This document shows positions 28,836 to 38,501 of a DNA stretch of 64,000 nt, piece after piece. Source of the DNA: JASLEW01 sp035544895. GTDB lineage: Bacteria > Acidobacteriota > Thermoanaerobaculia > Multivoradales > UBA5704. Position 1 is the stretch's first letter. The number at the start of each line of letters is the position of its first letter. Both the position numbers and the translations under genes were made by a program. The stretch spans positions 62,001-126,000 of the forward strand of contig DASZZM010000059.1 of assembly GCA_035544895.1 (NCBI GenBank). The letters run 5' to 3'. The notes beneath the pieces were generated by a model, which was given only the letters and a program-made list of their open reading frames with translations, made no database searches and was not told where the DNA came from.

Positions 28836-28930
28836 CTCCGGCGCCTGACCTTTCTCGAGGCTTTCTTGAGCTTGTGTAACTGTGCTAGTATCAAATTAAC
28901 ACTCAAACAGGTCGTTGTCGAGGGCAACGG
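28836..28930. promoter_or_regulatory. Divergent promoter region, locally AT-rich
   Basis: The 95 bp between the divergent DUF4062 gene and the TPR-barrel operon include an AT-rich patch at about 28860-28910 (for example tagtatcaaattaac) in otherwise GC-rich DNA. This fits a shared promoter region. No hexamer pair was good enough to name. GAGGG at about 28919 is the ribosome site for the gene at 28931. Confidence 0.4.
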
Positions 28931-30619
28931 ATGATGCTTGCACAGCGGTTGCAGCGGCGCCAGGAACCCGGCGACCGCCGAGCGCCCGGGACACGCGGCG
29001 TCTGCCCGGTTCCGTGCTCGCCGCCGATCCGGTCCCCGTTGAGCTGGCTCGCGCTCGGCGTCGTGTCGGCTCTCGCCGGTGCCTGGGGCGCCCAAGCGGC
29101 GGGCGCGCAACGGCAGATCGCGGCCGCCGAAGTGAACCTGACCGATGGCATCCTGGCTTTCGAGGAAGGGCGGGACCTCGACGCGGCGGAAGCGCTCGCG
29201 GCGGCGGTCGCCGCCGATCGGGACGACGGCACTGCGCGCCATTGGCTGGGGCTGACCTACCTGCGGCTCGGGCGCGCCGGCGAGGCGGTCGACGCGCTCA
29301 CGGCGGCGCTCGCGGCGAGGCGCAAGCCGGAGGCGGGAAGGTGGCGGGTGACCGCGGATCTCGGCGCGGCGCAGCTCGCAGCCGGCGATCTGCACGCCGC
29401 CGTGCGCACGCTCGGCATGGCTGCCGAGCAGCTGCCGGAGGACGGTCCGACGCTGTGGCGCTACGGCACGGCGCTGCTGCGCAGCGGTCAGGAGGCGGCG
29501 GGGAACCGGGCCTTGCAGAAGGCCCGTGAGCTCGGCGTCGAGGTCGTGGCCGCGCCGGCCGCAGGCAGCCCGAACCGGCCGCCGGGGCCGGCAGGGGGGC
29601 CGCCGATCGTGGCGCCGCCCTACGCCGGCGGCCCGCTCGATTGCACGCTGCCGCCGCCCCGTTGGGAGGGGCGGCTCGCACTCGAGGCGGCCTACGACTC
29701 GAACCCGGGGCTGCTGCCCGCCGATGCAACGCTGCTGCCCCTAACCGGCAGCCACCTGGCGAAGGCCGCCGCCGACTCGGGCGCCGACCTCGGCCTCCGG
29801 CTCGAGCATCACCCGTTCGTCGGCCACGACGGCTGGCAGCTCGGCTGGGGGGTGGCCGGCAGCCGCTCGGCCTACCGCGACCAGGGCGATCTCGACTTGT
29901 CGCTCGCCGGCGCCTTCGTGCAGCTGGCATGGGGCAAGGACCCTCGCGGCTATCTCGCCGGCCCGCTGGGGGCCATGCGGGTGCCGGGGGGGCCGGCCGG
30001 GGGCGGGCATCTGGCGCTGCTGCTGCAAGCGGCCGAGACCTGGGCCTGGCTCGGCGGCAGCGGCCTGCTGCGCCTGGCGGGAGGTGCCGCCTCGCTGAAC
30101 TTGCGCGGGTCGGGAGGCACGGCCACCCGCCTCGATCTCGCCGCCAGCCGGTTGCGCTTCGCCGCCGACGGCACGGGAGACCTGCAGCGCAGCGGCAGCG
30201 AGCTCGCGCTGGGGGCCAGCGAATCCTTGGACGTGGGCCGCCGCGGCGCGTATCTCCGCCTGGCGGCGAGCGGCGGTGAGCGGCGGGCCGGCCGCGCCTT
30301 CGCCTTTCGCTTCGCGGAAGTCACGGGCGAAGCGGGTGCGCCGCTGCCCGCCGGCTGGACGCTCTACATGCAAGCCGGCCGGCGCTGGGAACGCTTCGAC
30401 CATCCAGAATCGAACCTCACCCAACCGGAGGGTCCGGCGCGCGGCGACGCCACCTGGAGAGGATCGGTCGCCCTGGTCCGCTGGCTGGGCACGCATCTCG
30501 CCTGCACCGCGCGCGCCGGCTACGTCCGGCGCGGTTCGAACGTCGCCCTCGCCGGGCAGGGGCCGCTCTTCGCCTACCGGCGGACCACCGCCGGCCTGGG
30601 AGTGACCTGGTTCTTCTGA
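28931..30619 (+). CDS. TPR-containing outer-membrane beta-barrel protein
   Basis: A 562-residue exported protein. A signal/TM segment (LSWLALGVVSALAGAWGAQA) is followed by about three TPR-like helix pairs (65-190; HWLGLTYLRLGRAGEAVDAL), a Pro/Gly linker (195-235) and a long amphipathic-strand region. That region begins RLALEAAYDSNPGLLP and ends in an aromatic residue (TTAGLGVTWFF), typical of outer-membrane barrels. The TPR-plus-barrel layout recalls Slam-type or surface-export barrels, but no specific family was recognised. The start is ATG 28931 with GAGGG upstream. It is the first gene of a four-gene operon with FecR-like and FG-GAP proteins. Confidence 0.75.
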   Translation: MMLAQRLQRRQEPGDRRAPGTRGVCPVPCSPPIRSPLSWLALGVVSALAGAWGAQAAGAQRQIAAAEVNLTDGILAFEEGRDLDAAEALAAAVAADRDDGTARHWLGLTYLRLGRAGEAVDALTAALAARRKPEAGRWRVTADLGAAQLAAGDLHAAVRTLGMAAEQLPEDGPTLWRYGTALLRSGQEAAGNRALQKARELGVEVVAAPAAGSPNRPPGPAGGPPIVAPPYAGGPLDCTLPPPRWEGRLALEAAYDSNPGLLPADATLLPLTGSHLAKAAADSGADLGLRLEHHPFVGHDGWQLGWGVAGSRSAYRDQGDLDLSLAGAFVQLAWGKDPRGYLAGPLGAMRVPGGPAGGGHLALLLQAAETWAWLGGSGLLRLAGGAASLNLRGSGGTATRLDLAASRLRFAADGTGDLQRSGSELALGASESLDVGRRGAYLRLAASGGERRAGRAFAFRFAEVTGEAGAPLPAGWTLYMQAGRRWERFDHPESNLTQPEGPARGDATWRGSVALVRWLGTHLACTARAGYVRRGSNVALAGQGPLFAYRRTTAGLGVTWFF

Positions 30620-31356
30620 TGCGAGGCCACCGACCGATCGTCGCGCTGCTGCTGGCCGCCATCGCGGCGCAACGCCTCGCCGGTGCGGCGCCGGCAGCCA
30701 AGTGCGCCGATCCCGAGTGCCGCGGTCCCGAGTGCGTCGGTTTGGTGACCCAGTCCCGCCCCGAGGTGAACGGCACGATGCCGGGCGGCCCCCCGAGGCT
30801 GCTTCCCAACCAGGAACCGGTCTGCCTTCACATGAAGGTGGCGACCTTGAAAGAAGCCGGGGCGGATATCGACATCGGTAAAAGCCATTCAGGAGTCCAC
30901 GGCGTCGTGCGCATGTTTGAAAACAGCCGGCTGGAATTCGACAGATGGGTCGTCGGCCAGGTGGGCCTGAGCGAGGCGCGTTTTCTCGCGCAGCTCGGCA
31001 ACTTCCAGTTCTACTTCGTTACGCCGCCGCGGCATGCCGGGAAGGTGCAGATCGTGACACCTTCCGGGGCAATCCTCGATCTGCGCGGCACCTACGTCTG
31101 TCTCGAAGTCAGACCCGAGGGCACCACCGTGGCCGTGCTCGAAGGCCTGGTCATCGCCAGGAGTGCCGCCGGGGGCACGGTCAGACTGTCCAGGGGGAGT
31201 TGGACCAGGATCGTGCCGGGGAAGCCGCCGCGGCCGCCTTCGCCGCTGACCGGCTTGATGTCGCCGCAGGCCGGGGGGCTCACCTTGCCCCCCCTGGTGG
31301 TGGACCCGCCGTACGACCTCTCACGGCTGCAGTTGCCCAAGGCGATGCGCCCATGA
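30619..31356 (+). CDS. FecR-like periplasmic protein
   Basis: A 245-residue protein with a signal peptide (PIVALLLAAIAAQRLAGA). Its FecR-type beta domain is centred on VTPSGAILDLRGTYVCLEV, GTTVAVLEGLVIAR and GGTVRLSRGSWTRIVPG. Free-standing FecR domains in the envelope bind other proteins or ligands and are not always tied to sigma factors; no sigma factor gene is near. Two Cys pairs occur in the N-terminal region (KCADPECRGPEC). Its ATG overlaps the previous stop by one base (TGATG). It probably works with the upstream barrel and the downstream FG-GAP proteins. Confidence 0.75.
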   Translation: MRGHRPIVALLLAAIAAQRLAGAAPAAKCADPECRGPECVGLVTQSRPEVNGTMPGGPPRLLPNQEPVCLHMKVATLKEAGADIDIGKSHSGVHGVVRMFENSRLEFDRWVVGQVGLSEARFLAQLGNFQFYFVTPPRHAGKVQIVTPSGAILDLRGTYVCLEVRPEGTTVAVLEGLVIARSAAGGTVRLSRGSWTRIVPGKPPRPPSPLTGLMSPQAGGLTLPPLVVDPPYDLSRLQLPKAMRP

Positions 31357-32792
31357 GCCGGGAGCGCTGCGGCCAGATCTGCCGCTCTGGCTGGCGGCTC
31401 GCGGCCCGGCTCGTGGTGGCGCTGCCGGCGCTGGGCCTCGCCGCGGCGGCTCTCGGCTTCGGGGCCTGGAGCGCCATGGCGCGGGCGCCGGGGGCGGGAA
31501 TCCACACTAAAGTCAATGCCCAGCGCGGTTTCGCCATAGCCTGCGATGGCAACTGGGCGGCGGTCGGCGCGCGCTTCGACGGGCCGCAGGGCGCCGGTGC
31601 GGTCTTCATGTTTTTCTGGAACGGGTCGAGATGGATCGTCACGGCCCGACTGGATGCCCGCGACACCCGTCCGGGTGACCAGTTCGGGATCTCGGTCGCG
31701 CTTCACGGCAGCTATCTCGCGGTGGGGGCGGTGGGCCGGGAACAGGGCCAGCAACAGCCGGCGGGGGAGGTGCATGTCTTCGCCTTGACGGGCCAGACGT
31801 GGAGCGAGAAGGGGGAGCCCATCGTCGGCAACGCCGGTGCCGGCGTGCGCCAGCTCGGACGAGCGGTGGCGCTCGACGACCAGCAGGTGGCAATCTCGGC
31901 CACGGTGCGCGGTGCGGACGGCGAATCCGGAGTGATTCTCGTCCACCCGTTGAGCGCGCCGAACGACCAGGAAGCCCGCGTGCTTCCCGCGGATCCGCAG
32001 CCCGGGGAACGCTTCGGGGAGTCGCTGGCGCTGGCCGGGGGCAGACTGATCGCCGGCGCTCCCGGGCACCTCGGCAGCGGTGGCCAGCCGGCGGCGGGAG
32101 CGGCCTACGTCTTCACGCCTGCGCCCGGGAGCGGCTGGCTGCAGGGCGCCAGGCTGCTGCAAGCGGCAGACCAGGCGGCCGATGCTCAGTTCGGGTCAGC
32201 GGTGGCGGAGAGCGGCACGACGGCCGTCGTCGGCGCGGCCGGAGCGCCGCGCGCGGCCGGCGCCAACAGCGGCCTCGTTGGCTCCGGAGCCGTCTACGTC
32301 TTCACGCTAGGCGACGGCGGCTGGACGCAGCAGCAGAAGCTCGTCCCCGCGTCGGCCGCGCCGGGCGACCGGTTCGGGCATGCGGTGGCGATCGACGGCG
32401 ACCTGCTGATCGCCGGGGCGCCGCTGCACCGAGCCTCTGCCCCGTCGGGCGGCGCTGCCTACGTCTTTCACCGCACCGGCGGCGCCTGGGCCGAGCTGCC
32501 GGTGCCTGCCCCTGCAACCTTGACCAGCGCCTACGCTCTCTTCGGCTTGGCCGTGGCGCAGTCGGGGAGCAGGTCCGCGGTCGGCGCGCCACTCGCGTGC
32601 GGGCGCGCAGGTGGCGCCATGATCTTCCCCCCCGCCCAGGTGCTCTTCTGCGAAGTGGCGGCAGATGCCGCGGCTCGCCGGCAATCGCCGGCGACGGCGA
32701 GCGGCCGCGGAGTGGTCGAACCGTTGAGGTGGGCGCTGGCGCAGGTGGGGGACCGGGGAGCGCCGGACCGGGGGTCCAGGTGGCACCGGTGA
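31353..32792 (+). CDS. FG-GAP repeat secreted protein (first of pair)
   Basis: A 479-residue protein with an N-terminal export segment (LVVALPALGLAAAALGFGAW). Seven or so repeats of the integrin-alpha/FG-GAP type follow, each with a core like GDQFGISVALHGSYLAVGA, GERFGESLALAGGRLIAGAP or GDRFGHAVAIDGDLLIAGAP and then an AYVF strand. Such repeats build a beta-propeller. No catalytic residues were seen, and the last 50 residues are low-complexity. The ATG overlaps the FecR stop as ATGA. A surface or periplasmic binding role is likely. Confidence 0.8.
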   Translation: MSRERCGQICRSGWRLAARLVVALPALGLAAAALGFGAWSAMARAPGAGIHTKVNAQRGFAIACDGNWAAVGARFDGPQGAGAVFMFFWNGSRWIVTARLDARDTRPGDQFGISVALHGSYLAVGAVGREQGQQQPAGEVHVFALTGQTWSEKGEPIVGNAGAGVRQLGRAVALDDQQVAISATVRGADGESGVILVHPLSAPNDQEARVLPADPQPGERFGESLALAGGRLIAGAPGHLGSGGQPAAGAAYVFTPAPGSGWLQGARLLQAADQAADAQFGSAVAESGTTAVVGAAGAPRAAGANSGLVGSGAVYVFTLGDGGWTQQQKLVPASAAPGDRFGHAVAIDGDLLIAGAPLHRASAPSGGAAYVFHRTGGAWAELPVPAPATLTSAYALFGLAVAQSGSRSAVGAPLACGRAGGAMIFPPAQVLFCEVAADAAARRQSPATASGRGVVEPLRWALAQVGDRGAPDRGSRWHR

Positions 32793-35569
32793 ATCTGCGC
32801 TCCGCGGCCGGCGCGGTGGCGCTGCTGGCGGTCTTCGGCGGCGCGCCGGCAGCCTTCCCGGCCGACCTGCAGCCTGGCAAGGAGCTGCCGGTGCCAGCCG
32901 GAGTCGGCCCCGACAGCCGATTCGGCGCCGCGCTGGCGGTGGGTCAGGACGTCGTCGCCGTCGGCGCCTACCTCTCCGGCGCGGGCGGCGCGGTCTACCT
33001 GTTCCACCACTGCGCTGATGGCAGCTGGCCCCTCGGCATGACTCTGGTCGGCGGCGCCGGCGAATGGTTCGGCTTCGACGTGGCGATCGAGGGAAATCAT
33101 TTGCTGGTCGGCGCCCCGCGGGCCCAAGACGCCGCCTCCGGGGCGCAGACCGGCGCCGCTTACCGCTTCGACCTCCCCGACTTCAACATCATCGCCTGCG
33201 ACAAAGAGGCGCTGCCCGCCCTACGCACCCGACTGCTATTTCCGAGCGGACGGGAAGGGGACGAGATCGGCTCCGCCGTGGCCATGGCCGGGAACATCTG
33301 GGCGGTGGGTGCCCGCGGCGTCGGGCAGGCCGGCACCGGCGCGGGGAGCGTCTACGTCTTCAGTGGGGGGGAGTTCGACACAAAACTCACCCCCGAGCAG
33401 CCGACGCCCGGCGCCGGTTTCGGCCAATCGGTATCGCTGGACGGCAGCCTCCTGGCGGTCGGCGCGCCGTTTGCGGAGGTCGGGGGCGCTGCCTCCGGCG
33501 CGGCCTATCTCTTCGATGGCGGGTCCGGGTGGCAGCGGACACGGTTGCCCGCGACAGTGCGGCCGGATGATGCCTTCGGCTACGCCGTCGCCGTAAGCGG
33601 AGACGAGGTCGTCGTCGGCGCGCCGCTCGACGCCAGCCGGGGAACCGATGCCGGCGCCGCCTATCTCTACCGCCACGGCGAGAGAGGCTGGCAGCAAGTG
33701 GCGCTGCCGCTCGATGCCGGAGAGGCCGCCGCCGGAGCCCAGTTCGGGGTCGCCGTGGCGTTCGATCGCCGCGCGCCGCACGAGATCGTCACCGGCGCGC
33801 GCCGAGCCGGCCGCGACCACAGCGGCGCCGCCTATCGGTTCAGCTCTGCCGGCTCCGCGATCGGCAAACTGACAGCGCCCTGTCCCCCGAACGGCGCCGC
33901 GCCGTGTCCCCAGCCCGGCGCCGAGTTCGGCTTCTCGGCGGCCATTCACGACGGGACCGTGGTCATCGGCGCCTTCTTGCATGACAGGGGTAGGGGCGCC
34001 GCCTTTCTCTTCGCGCCCCAGGCCGTGCCCACCCAGGCCGTGACGGTGCAGTTTGCGGCGGACAAGACGACGGTTCGTGAGTCCGACGGCATGGTAAGGC
34101 TCCCGGTCGTGGTGGCGACCAGTGACGGCCAGCCGACCGCGGCGACGATTACGCTGCCGATCGTAGCGCCCGCGAAGTCGGGGAGCCACTTCCATGTAAC
34201 GAAAAATCCTCTCACCATCCCGGCGAGGTGGCATCCCGAGGTGCAGTTCGACGACCTTCGTCTCACCATCGTCCAGGACCCGCTGCGCGGCGATGAGACT
34301 TTCAGTGTCGGTCTGGGTACGCCGGTGGGGGCGACGCTCGGCAAACCCAGCGTCGAGGTGATCACCATGATCGACGACGATCCCGCGGGACTGACGATCA
34401 CCCTCGCCAGGCCGCCCCGGCTGGTGACCGACGACGACGGCGCCGCCGACCAGTTCACGATTGCCCTGATGAGCCAACCGAACGCCTTCTCGACGGTGAG
34501 GGTCGACTTCTTCGGAGCCACCGGCCAGGGCGTACTCTCGCCGCCCTCTCTGGTCTTCACCCCCGCCACCTGGAACCAGCCGCAGACGGTCAAGGTGAGC
34601 GGGGTCGAAGGCGCTGGCTGCGCGGGCGACGTCAGGTACTCGATCGCGGTCACCACTTCCAGCACCGATTCCCGCTACGCCGCGCTCTCGCAGCCGGCGG
34701 CGCCGGCCTATAGCGTGCGGGTGCTCAACCGGCATCGCGACCGCACCCACATCGCCGCCAGCCTGACGGCCTGCGCCCGCGACGACGGCATCGTCGTCTA
34801 CACGCTGGTGCTGGCCAACGACGGCGAGTGCGATCTCGAGGAGGTGCCCGGCAACCAGTTGACCGACGTGCTGCCCCTGCAGGACCTGAGCCTGGTAATG
34901 GCGGCCGCCGACCGCGGCAGCACGACCGTTGACCTGGCCGCCAATCGAGTCTCGTGGAGCGGTCCGATCCCAATGGGCGAGCGGGCGGCGATCACCATCG
35001 TTGCGGCGGTCCTGGAAAACGTCCCTCTCGGCCGGCAGGTGAGCAATCAGGCGATGCTGGTCTACGCCAGCCATCCCGGCGGCCCCGCGGACACCACGGT
35101 GTACTCCAACGATCCTGCTCTCCCCGGGCCGACAAATCACCGAGTCGCGGCCCCTACCGTTTTCATCGTCGGCGGCGCCTCGCTCCGCGGTCTGGGCTTC
35201 TACACCGTCGCACCTTGCCGTGTTCTCGACACCCGCCCGGACAAACAGGGGCCGGGGCCGGCCCTGTCCTCCGGGACGGCACGGACCATCACGATCGGGG
35301 GGTTGTGCGGGATTCCGCCCCAGGCCAAGGCGGTCTCTCTCAACATCACGGTTACAGAGCCCTCGGACGCCGGCTTCCTCACGTTCTACCCGGATGAGGG
35401 CCCGGCGCTCACGCCTGACTTGATCCATTTCGCTCCCCAGCAGACCCGCGCTGAGAGCGCCATCCTGCCCCTGGGCTGCGCGGGTCAGGGGACGCTCCAG
35501 GTCTCGCCGTCCGTGGCGAATTCGGGCACGGTTCATCTGATCATCGACGTCAACGGCTGGTTCCAGTGA
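32789..35569 (+). CDS. Large secreted FG-GAP / Calx-beta-like / DUF11 protein
   Basis: A 926-residue extracellular-type protein. After a short signal peptide (AVALLAVFGGAPAAFPA), FG-GAP repeats cover about 40-410, for example GAGFGQSVSLDGSLLAVGAP. A Calx-beta-like domain starts near 417 (VQFAADKTTVRESDG), with a second similar unit near 535-640 (VFTPATWNQPQTVKVSG). A DUF11-like domain is at about 650-780 (VVYTLVLANDGECDLEEV). The C-terminal domain (from about 795) opens FYTVAPCRVLDTRPD and closes VHLIIDVNGWFQ, a domain common at the ends of secreted acidobacterial proteins. The GTG start at 32789 overlaps the previous stop (GTGA) and has AGGTGG upstream. Confidence 0.8.
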   Translation: MNLRSAAGAVALLAVFGGAPAAFPADLQPGKELPVPAGVGPDSRFGAALAVGQDVVAVGAYLSGAGGAVYLFHHCADGSWPLGMTLVGGAGEWFGFDVAIEGNHLLVGAPRAQDAASGAQTGAAYRFDLPDFNIIACDKEALPALRTRLLFPSGREGDEIGSAVAMAGNIWAVGARGVGQAGTGAGSVYVFSGGEFDTKLTPEQPTPGAGFGQSVSLDGSLLAVGAPFAEVGGAASGAAYLFDGGSGWQRTRLPATVRPDDAFGYAVAVSGDEVVVGAPLDASRGTDAGAAYLYRHGERGWQQVALPLDAGEAAAGAQFGVAVAFDRRAPHEIVTGARRAGRDHSGAAYRFSSAGSAIGKLTAPCPPNGAAPCPQPGAEFGFSAAIHDGTVVIGAFLHDRGRGAAFLFAPQAVPTQAVTVQFAADKTTVRESDGMVRLPVVVATSDGQPTAATITLPIVAPAKSGSHFHVTKNPLTIPARWHPEVQFDDLRLTIVQDPLRGDETFSVGLGTPVGATLGKPSVEVITMIDDDPAGLTITLARPPRLVTDDDGAADQFTIALMSQPNAFSTVRVDFFGATGQGVLSPPSLVFTPATWNQPQTVKVSGVEGAGCAGDVRYSIAVTTSSTDSRYAALSQPAAPAYSVRVLNRHRDRTHIAASLTACARDDGIVVYTLVLANDGECDLEEVPGNQLTDVLPLQDLSLVMAAADRGSTTVDLAANRVSWSGPIPMGERAAITIVAAVLENVPLGRQVSNQAMLVYASHPGGPADTTVYSNDPALPGPTNHRVAAPTVFIVGGASLRGLGFYTVAPCRVLDTRPDKQGPGPALSSGTARTITIGGLCGIPPQAKAVSLNITVTEPSDAGFLTFYPDEGPALTPDLIHFAPQQTRAESAILPLGCAGQGTLQVSPSVANSGTVHLIIDVNGWFQ

Positions 35570-35618
35570 GGGAGACCCTGGAGACCGAGGCGAAGAGCAA
35601 GGGGTCTTGCGGCGTTGC

Positions 35619-38501
35619 CTACTCGCTCTCGCGATCCAGCAGCTCGACGGTGCCGGCGGCGCCGTCCATGCGCACGCGCTGGCCGGTGGCGAGGGCGGCG
35701 GAAAGACCGGCGATGCCGACGATGGTCGGGATGCCCATCTCGCGGGCGACGATGGCGGAATGCGAGAGGATGCTGCCGCGCTCGATGAGCAGACCCGAAA
35801 CCGAGGGGTAGAGCGGCACCCAGCCCGGGTCGGTGCGCTCGGCGACCAGGATCTCGCCGGCCAGGCGGGCGTCGTCGGAGGGAGCGCGGATGACCTTGAC
35901 CGGCGCGGTGACGACGCCCGGACAGCAGCCGGTGCCGCGCAGCACGCCTGACGCGGCCGCGGCCGGCGCCTGGCGGCGGCCGCGAAACAGGTTGCGGTGA
36001 TAGGCCATGCCATAGGTTTCGAAACGGTCGGCGGGCAGCCGCGCGGTATCGGCGCCATTGGCGCGGTACTCGTCGAACTCCCGCCGGCGCAGCGCCGCCA
36101 GGGCCCTGAGATCGGTGGTCACCGCCATCCCCTCGACGAAGTCCCAGACCTCGTCGAGAGTCAGGTAGAAAACGTCCTGCGCGTCGTCGAGGAGGTCCTC
36201 GCCGGCAAGCCGCTCGCCCAGCGCCCGCAGCAGCTCGCGCAGCAGGCCGTAGATGCGGGTGCGCGCGAAACGGAGGTTCTCGCGGTTCTTGACGCCCAGG
36301 CGGGCGTTGGCGAGCACCCAGCGGAAGATCGGGCCGCGCGGCAGCCATCCGCGCCGGCCGCGCAGCTCCGCGGCCGCCCGGGCCTCGGCGGCGCGGCGGA
36401 TGTCGCCCTCGCGCGCCTCGAGGAGCGCGGGGTCGAGGGCCGCGGCATCGCTCGCGGTGTTCGCGGTGTTCGGAGCCAGGTAGTTGCGCAGCACCTGGTA
36501 GAGGAAGGCGGGGCGGTCGCGCAGCGACGGCTCCTCGAGCTTGAGCTCGTTCATGCAGCGAAATCCGTAGAGATCGAGATAGCGCCGGATGGCGGCGGCA
36601 AACTCGCCGAAGCGGGGGTCGGCGGGGATCTCGGCCGCCAGCGCCTCGGGCGGCCGCGTCGACAGCAGCTCGGCCAGCTCCGGCTGCCGCCGGGCCTCCG
36701 CCGCCAGGGCGAGCAGCATCTTGGTCGGCTCGGTGCTCTCGATTCCGCCCTCGCCGCAGATCAGGTCGTTCTGCAGCGATCCCGATGCATCGCCGCACCA
36801 GGCGGCGCAAAGCCGTTTCAGGGTGCCGTAGAAAACCATGACGAAGAAGTCGTTGATGATCGGCGCCTTCCAGTTCCAGAGCAGGCGGTCTTCCATCTCG
36901 CGGTAGAGGGCGAGCAGCTCATGCGGCGCGAGCGCGCGCAGGTCCTGGGCCGACCAGCGGGCGTAATTGCTCCTGAAGCAGGCCTCGAAGTCGCCGACGA
37001 TGCGGCGGATGCGCAGGAAGTTGCGGGCCGAGCGCAGCACCAGGCGCACCAGGGCGGGAAGCTCGGCGTAACGCCGCAGCCCTGCCCGTGGCGCGGCGGT
37101 GGCGGCAGAGCCGTCGGCCGCCGGCTCGCGCACGCCCATCATCGACTCCATGAACTGCTTGTTGTAGTGGTAGCCGGGAAAGAGGCGGACCAGCCGGTAC
37201 CAGTTGAGCAGGTTGTAGTAGACCTGGCCGCGGAAGAGGCCGAGCATGTGATCGAAGACGGTGCGGTTGCCGCGCACCACGCGCGGGTGGATGCCCATCA
37301 CCTCGGCGAAGCAGTGGTAGACGATCTCGTAGGCGTGGCGGATGAAGCTGAACGTCATTGGTGAGGTCACGCCCGAGTAGCTCTCGATGATGTTCGAGTT
37401 GTCCCACAGGAGCCGGTGGCCGGCCGCCGGGCCGAGCTCGGCGACCGTGGTGACCGGCCGCGTCTGGAGCAGCCAGGGACGGCCGGCGGCGTCGAAGGCG
37501 AATTCGACGTCCTGCGGCCTGCCCAGACGCCTCTCCAGGCCGAGCCCCAGACGGGCGAGCTCGCGCACCTCCTCGACCGTCAAGCTCGGCAGCCCGCGCA
37601 GCTCGGCAGGCACCGGCTCGCGCCGCAGGCCGCCTACCGCAGCGTCGACCACCAGCCGCTCGGATTTCTCCGCCAGCGCGACGTGAATGTCGAGCGTCTC
37701 TTTGTCGACGGTGAACGTGTCGGCGTCGAAGCCCGCGCTCACCAGGCCCTCTCCCGCGCCGTACAGGGAGCTCACCACCGCCTCATGAACGCTCCCCGAG
37801 GTCGGATCCACGGTGAACATCACGCCGCTCGCCCGCGCCTCGATCATCCGCTGCACCACCACCGCCACCGCGATCCCTGACGTCGGCAGCCCGCGGGCCA
37901 GCCGGTACGCCAGCGCGCGGTCGTTGTACGCCGACGCCCACACCCCGCGCACCGCCGCGAGCAGCGCCTCGCGCCCCCGCACGAAGAGGAAGCTGTCATG
38001 GATGCCCGCAAACGACTCTCCGGCCGCATCCTCCGCCACCGCCGAGGACCGCACCGCCACCCACTCCTCCTCCCCCATCCGTCCCTGCGCCCCCACCACC
38101 GCCTCCGCCACCGCCTCCGGCACCGCCACCTCTCCGATCCACCCCCTGATCTCGGCCGCCGCCCGCCGCAGCTCCTCCCCCTGCCGGCCCGCTTCCCCGG
38201 CCGCCTCCCGCGCATCGCCGGATCCGGGATCAGGGGCGGCGCCAGGCAGGCTCGCGAGAGCATCCGCCAGCCGCGCGGCGATCCGCGCTTCCAGCCCGGT
38301 CTCGGCCAGAACCCCCTGCAGCACCTGGCAAGGGATCGCCAGCCACTCCGGGACCGGCAACCCGAAGTCCTCGAGCCGCGCCAGGTTCGCCGCCTTGCCC
38401 CCGACGGACGCCGCCAGCGCGGCGTCGCCCAGGATGGCCGTGGCATCGGCCACGATCCTGCTCGCCGCGCCGCCGCCCGATGGATCGGCCACGATGCTCA
38501 T
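35619..38501 (-). CDS. PEP-synthase/rifampin-phosphotransferase-like enzyme
   Basis: A 960-residue enzyme. The N-terminal PPDK-type ATP-binding domain (about 15-345) has SVGGKAANLARLEDFGLPVP, VRSSAVAEDAAGESFAGIHD and FTVDPTSG and ends PWLLQTRPV. A large middle region (about 350-840) lacks the PEP/pyruvate TIM barrel. The C-terminal swivel domain carries the phosphohistidine H914 in GSILSHSAIVAREMGIPTIVG. ATP domain, substrate domain and His domain without the barrel is the order of rifampin phosphotransferase, which phosphorylates a small molecule and makes AMP and phosphate. The target here is unknown. The ATG overlaps the UbiA stop (ATGA); it is last of four coupled genes. Confidence 0.8.
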   Translation of the reverse strand: MSIVADPSGGGAASRIVADATAILGDAALAASVGGKAANLARLEDFGLPVPEWLAIPCQVLQGVLAETGLEARIAARLADALASLPGAAPDPGSGDAREAAGEAGRQGEELRRAAAEIRGWIGEVAVPEAVAEAVVGAQGRMGEEEWVAVRSSAVAEDAAGESFAGIHDSFLFVRGREALLAAVRGVWASAYNDRALAYRLARGLPTSGIAVAVVVQRMIEARASGVMFTVDPTSGSVHEAVVSSLYGAGEGLVSAGFDADTFTVDKETLDIHVALAEKSERLVVDAAVGGLRREPVPAELRGLPSLTVEEVRELARLGLGLERRLGRPQDVEFAFDAAGRPWLLQTRPVTTVAELGPAAGHRLLWDNSNIIESYSGVTSPMTFSFIRHAYEIVYHCFAEVMGIHPRVVRGNRTVFDHMLGLFRGQVYYNLLNWYRLVRLFPGYHYNKQFMESMMGVREPAADGSAATAAPRAGLRRYAELPALVRLVLRSARNFLRIRRIVGDFEACFRSNYARWSAQDLRALAPHELLALYREMEDRLLWNWKAPIINDFFVMVFYGTLKRLCAAWCGDASGSLQNDLICGEGGIESTEPTKMLLALAAEARRQPELAELLSTRPPEALAAEIPADPRFGEFAAAIRRYLDLYGFRCMNELKLEEPSLRDRPAFLYQVLRNYLAPNTANTASDAAALDPALLEAREGDIRRAAEARAAAELRGRRGWLPRGPIFRWVLANARLGVKNRENLRFARTRIYGLLRELLRALGERLAGEDLLDDAQDVFYLTLDEVWDFVEGMAVTTDLRALAALRRREFDEYRANGADTARLPADRFETYGMAYHRNLFRGRRQAPAAAASGVLRGTGCCPGVVTAPVKVIRAPSDDARLAGEILVAERTDPGWVPLYPSVSGLLIERGSILSHSAIVAREMGIPTIVGIAGLSAALATGQRVRMDGAAGTVELLDRESE

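Noticed and set aside
33236..36058. A 940-codon open frame on the minus strand opposite the large FG-GAP gene
   Set aside because: The plus-strand frame has coherent FG-GAP, Calx-beta-like and C-terminal domains; the antisense product is low-complexity Arg/Gly/Ala and matches nothing.
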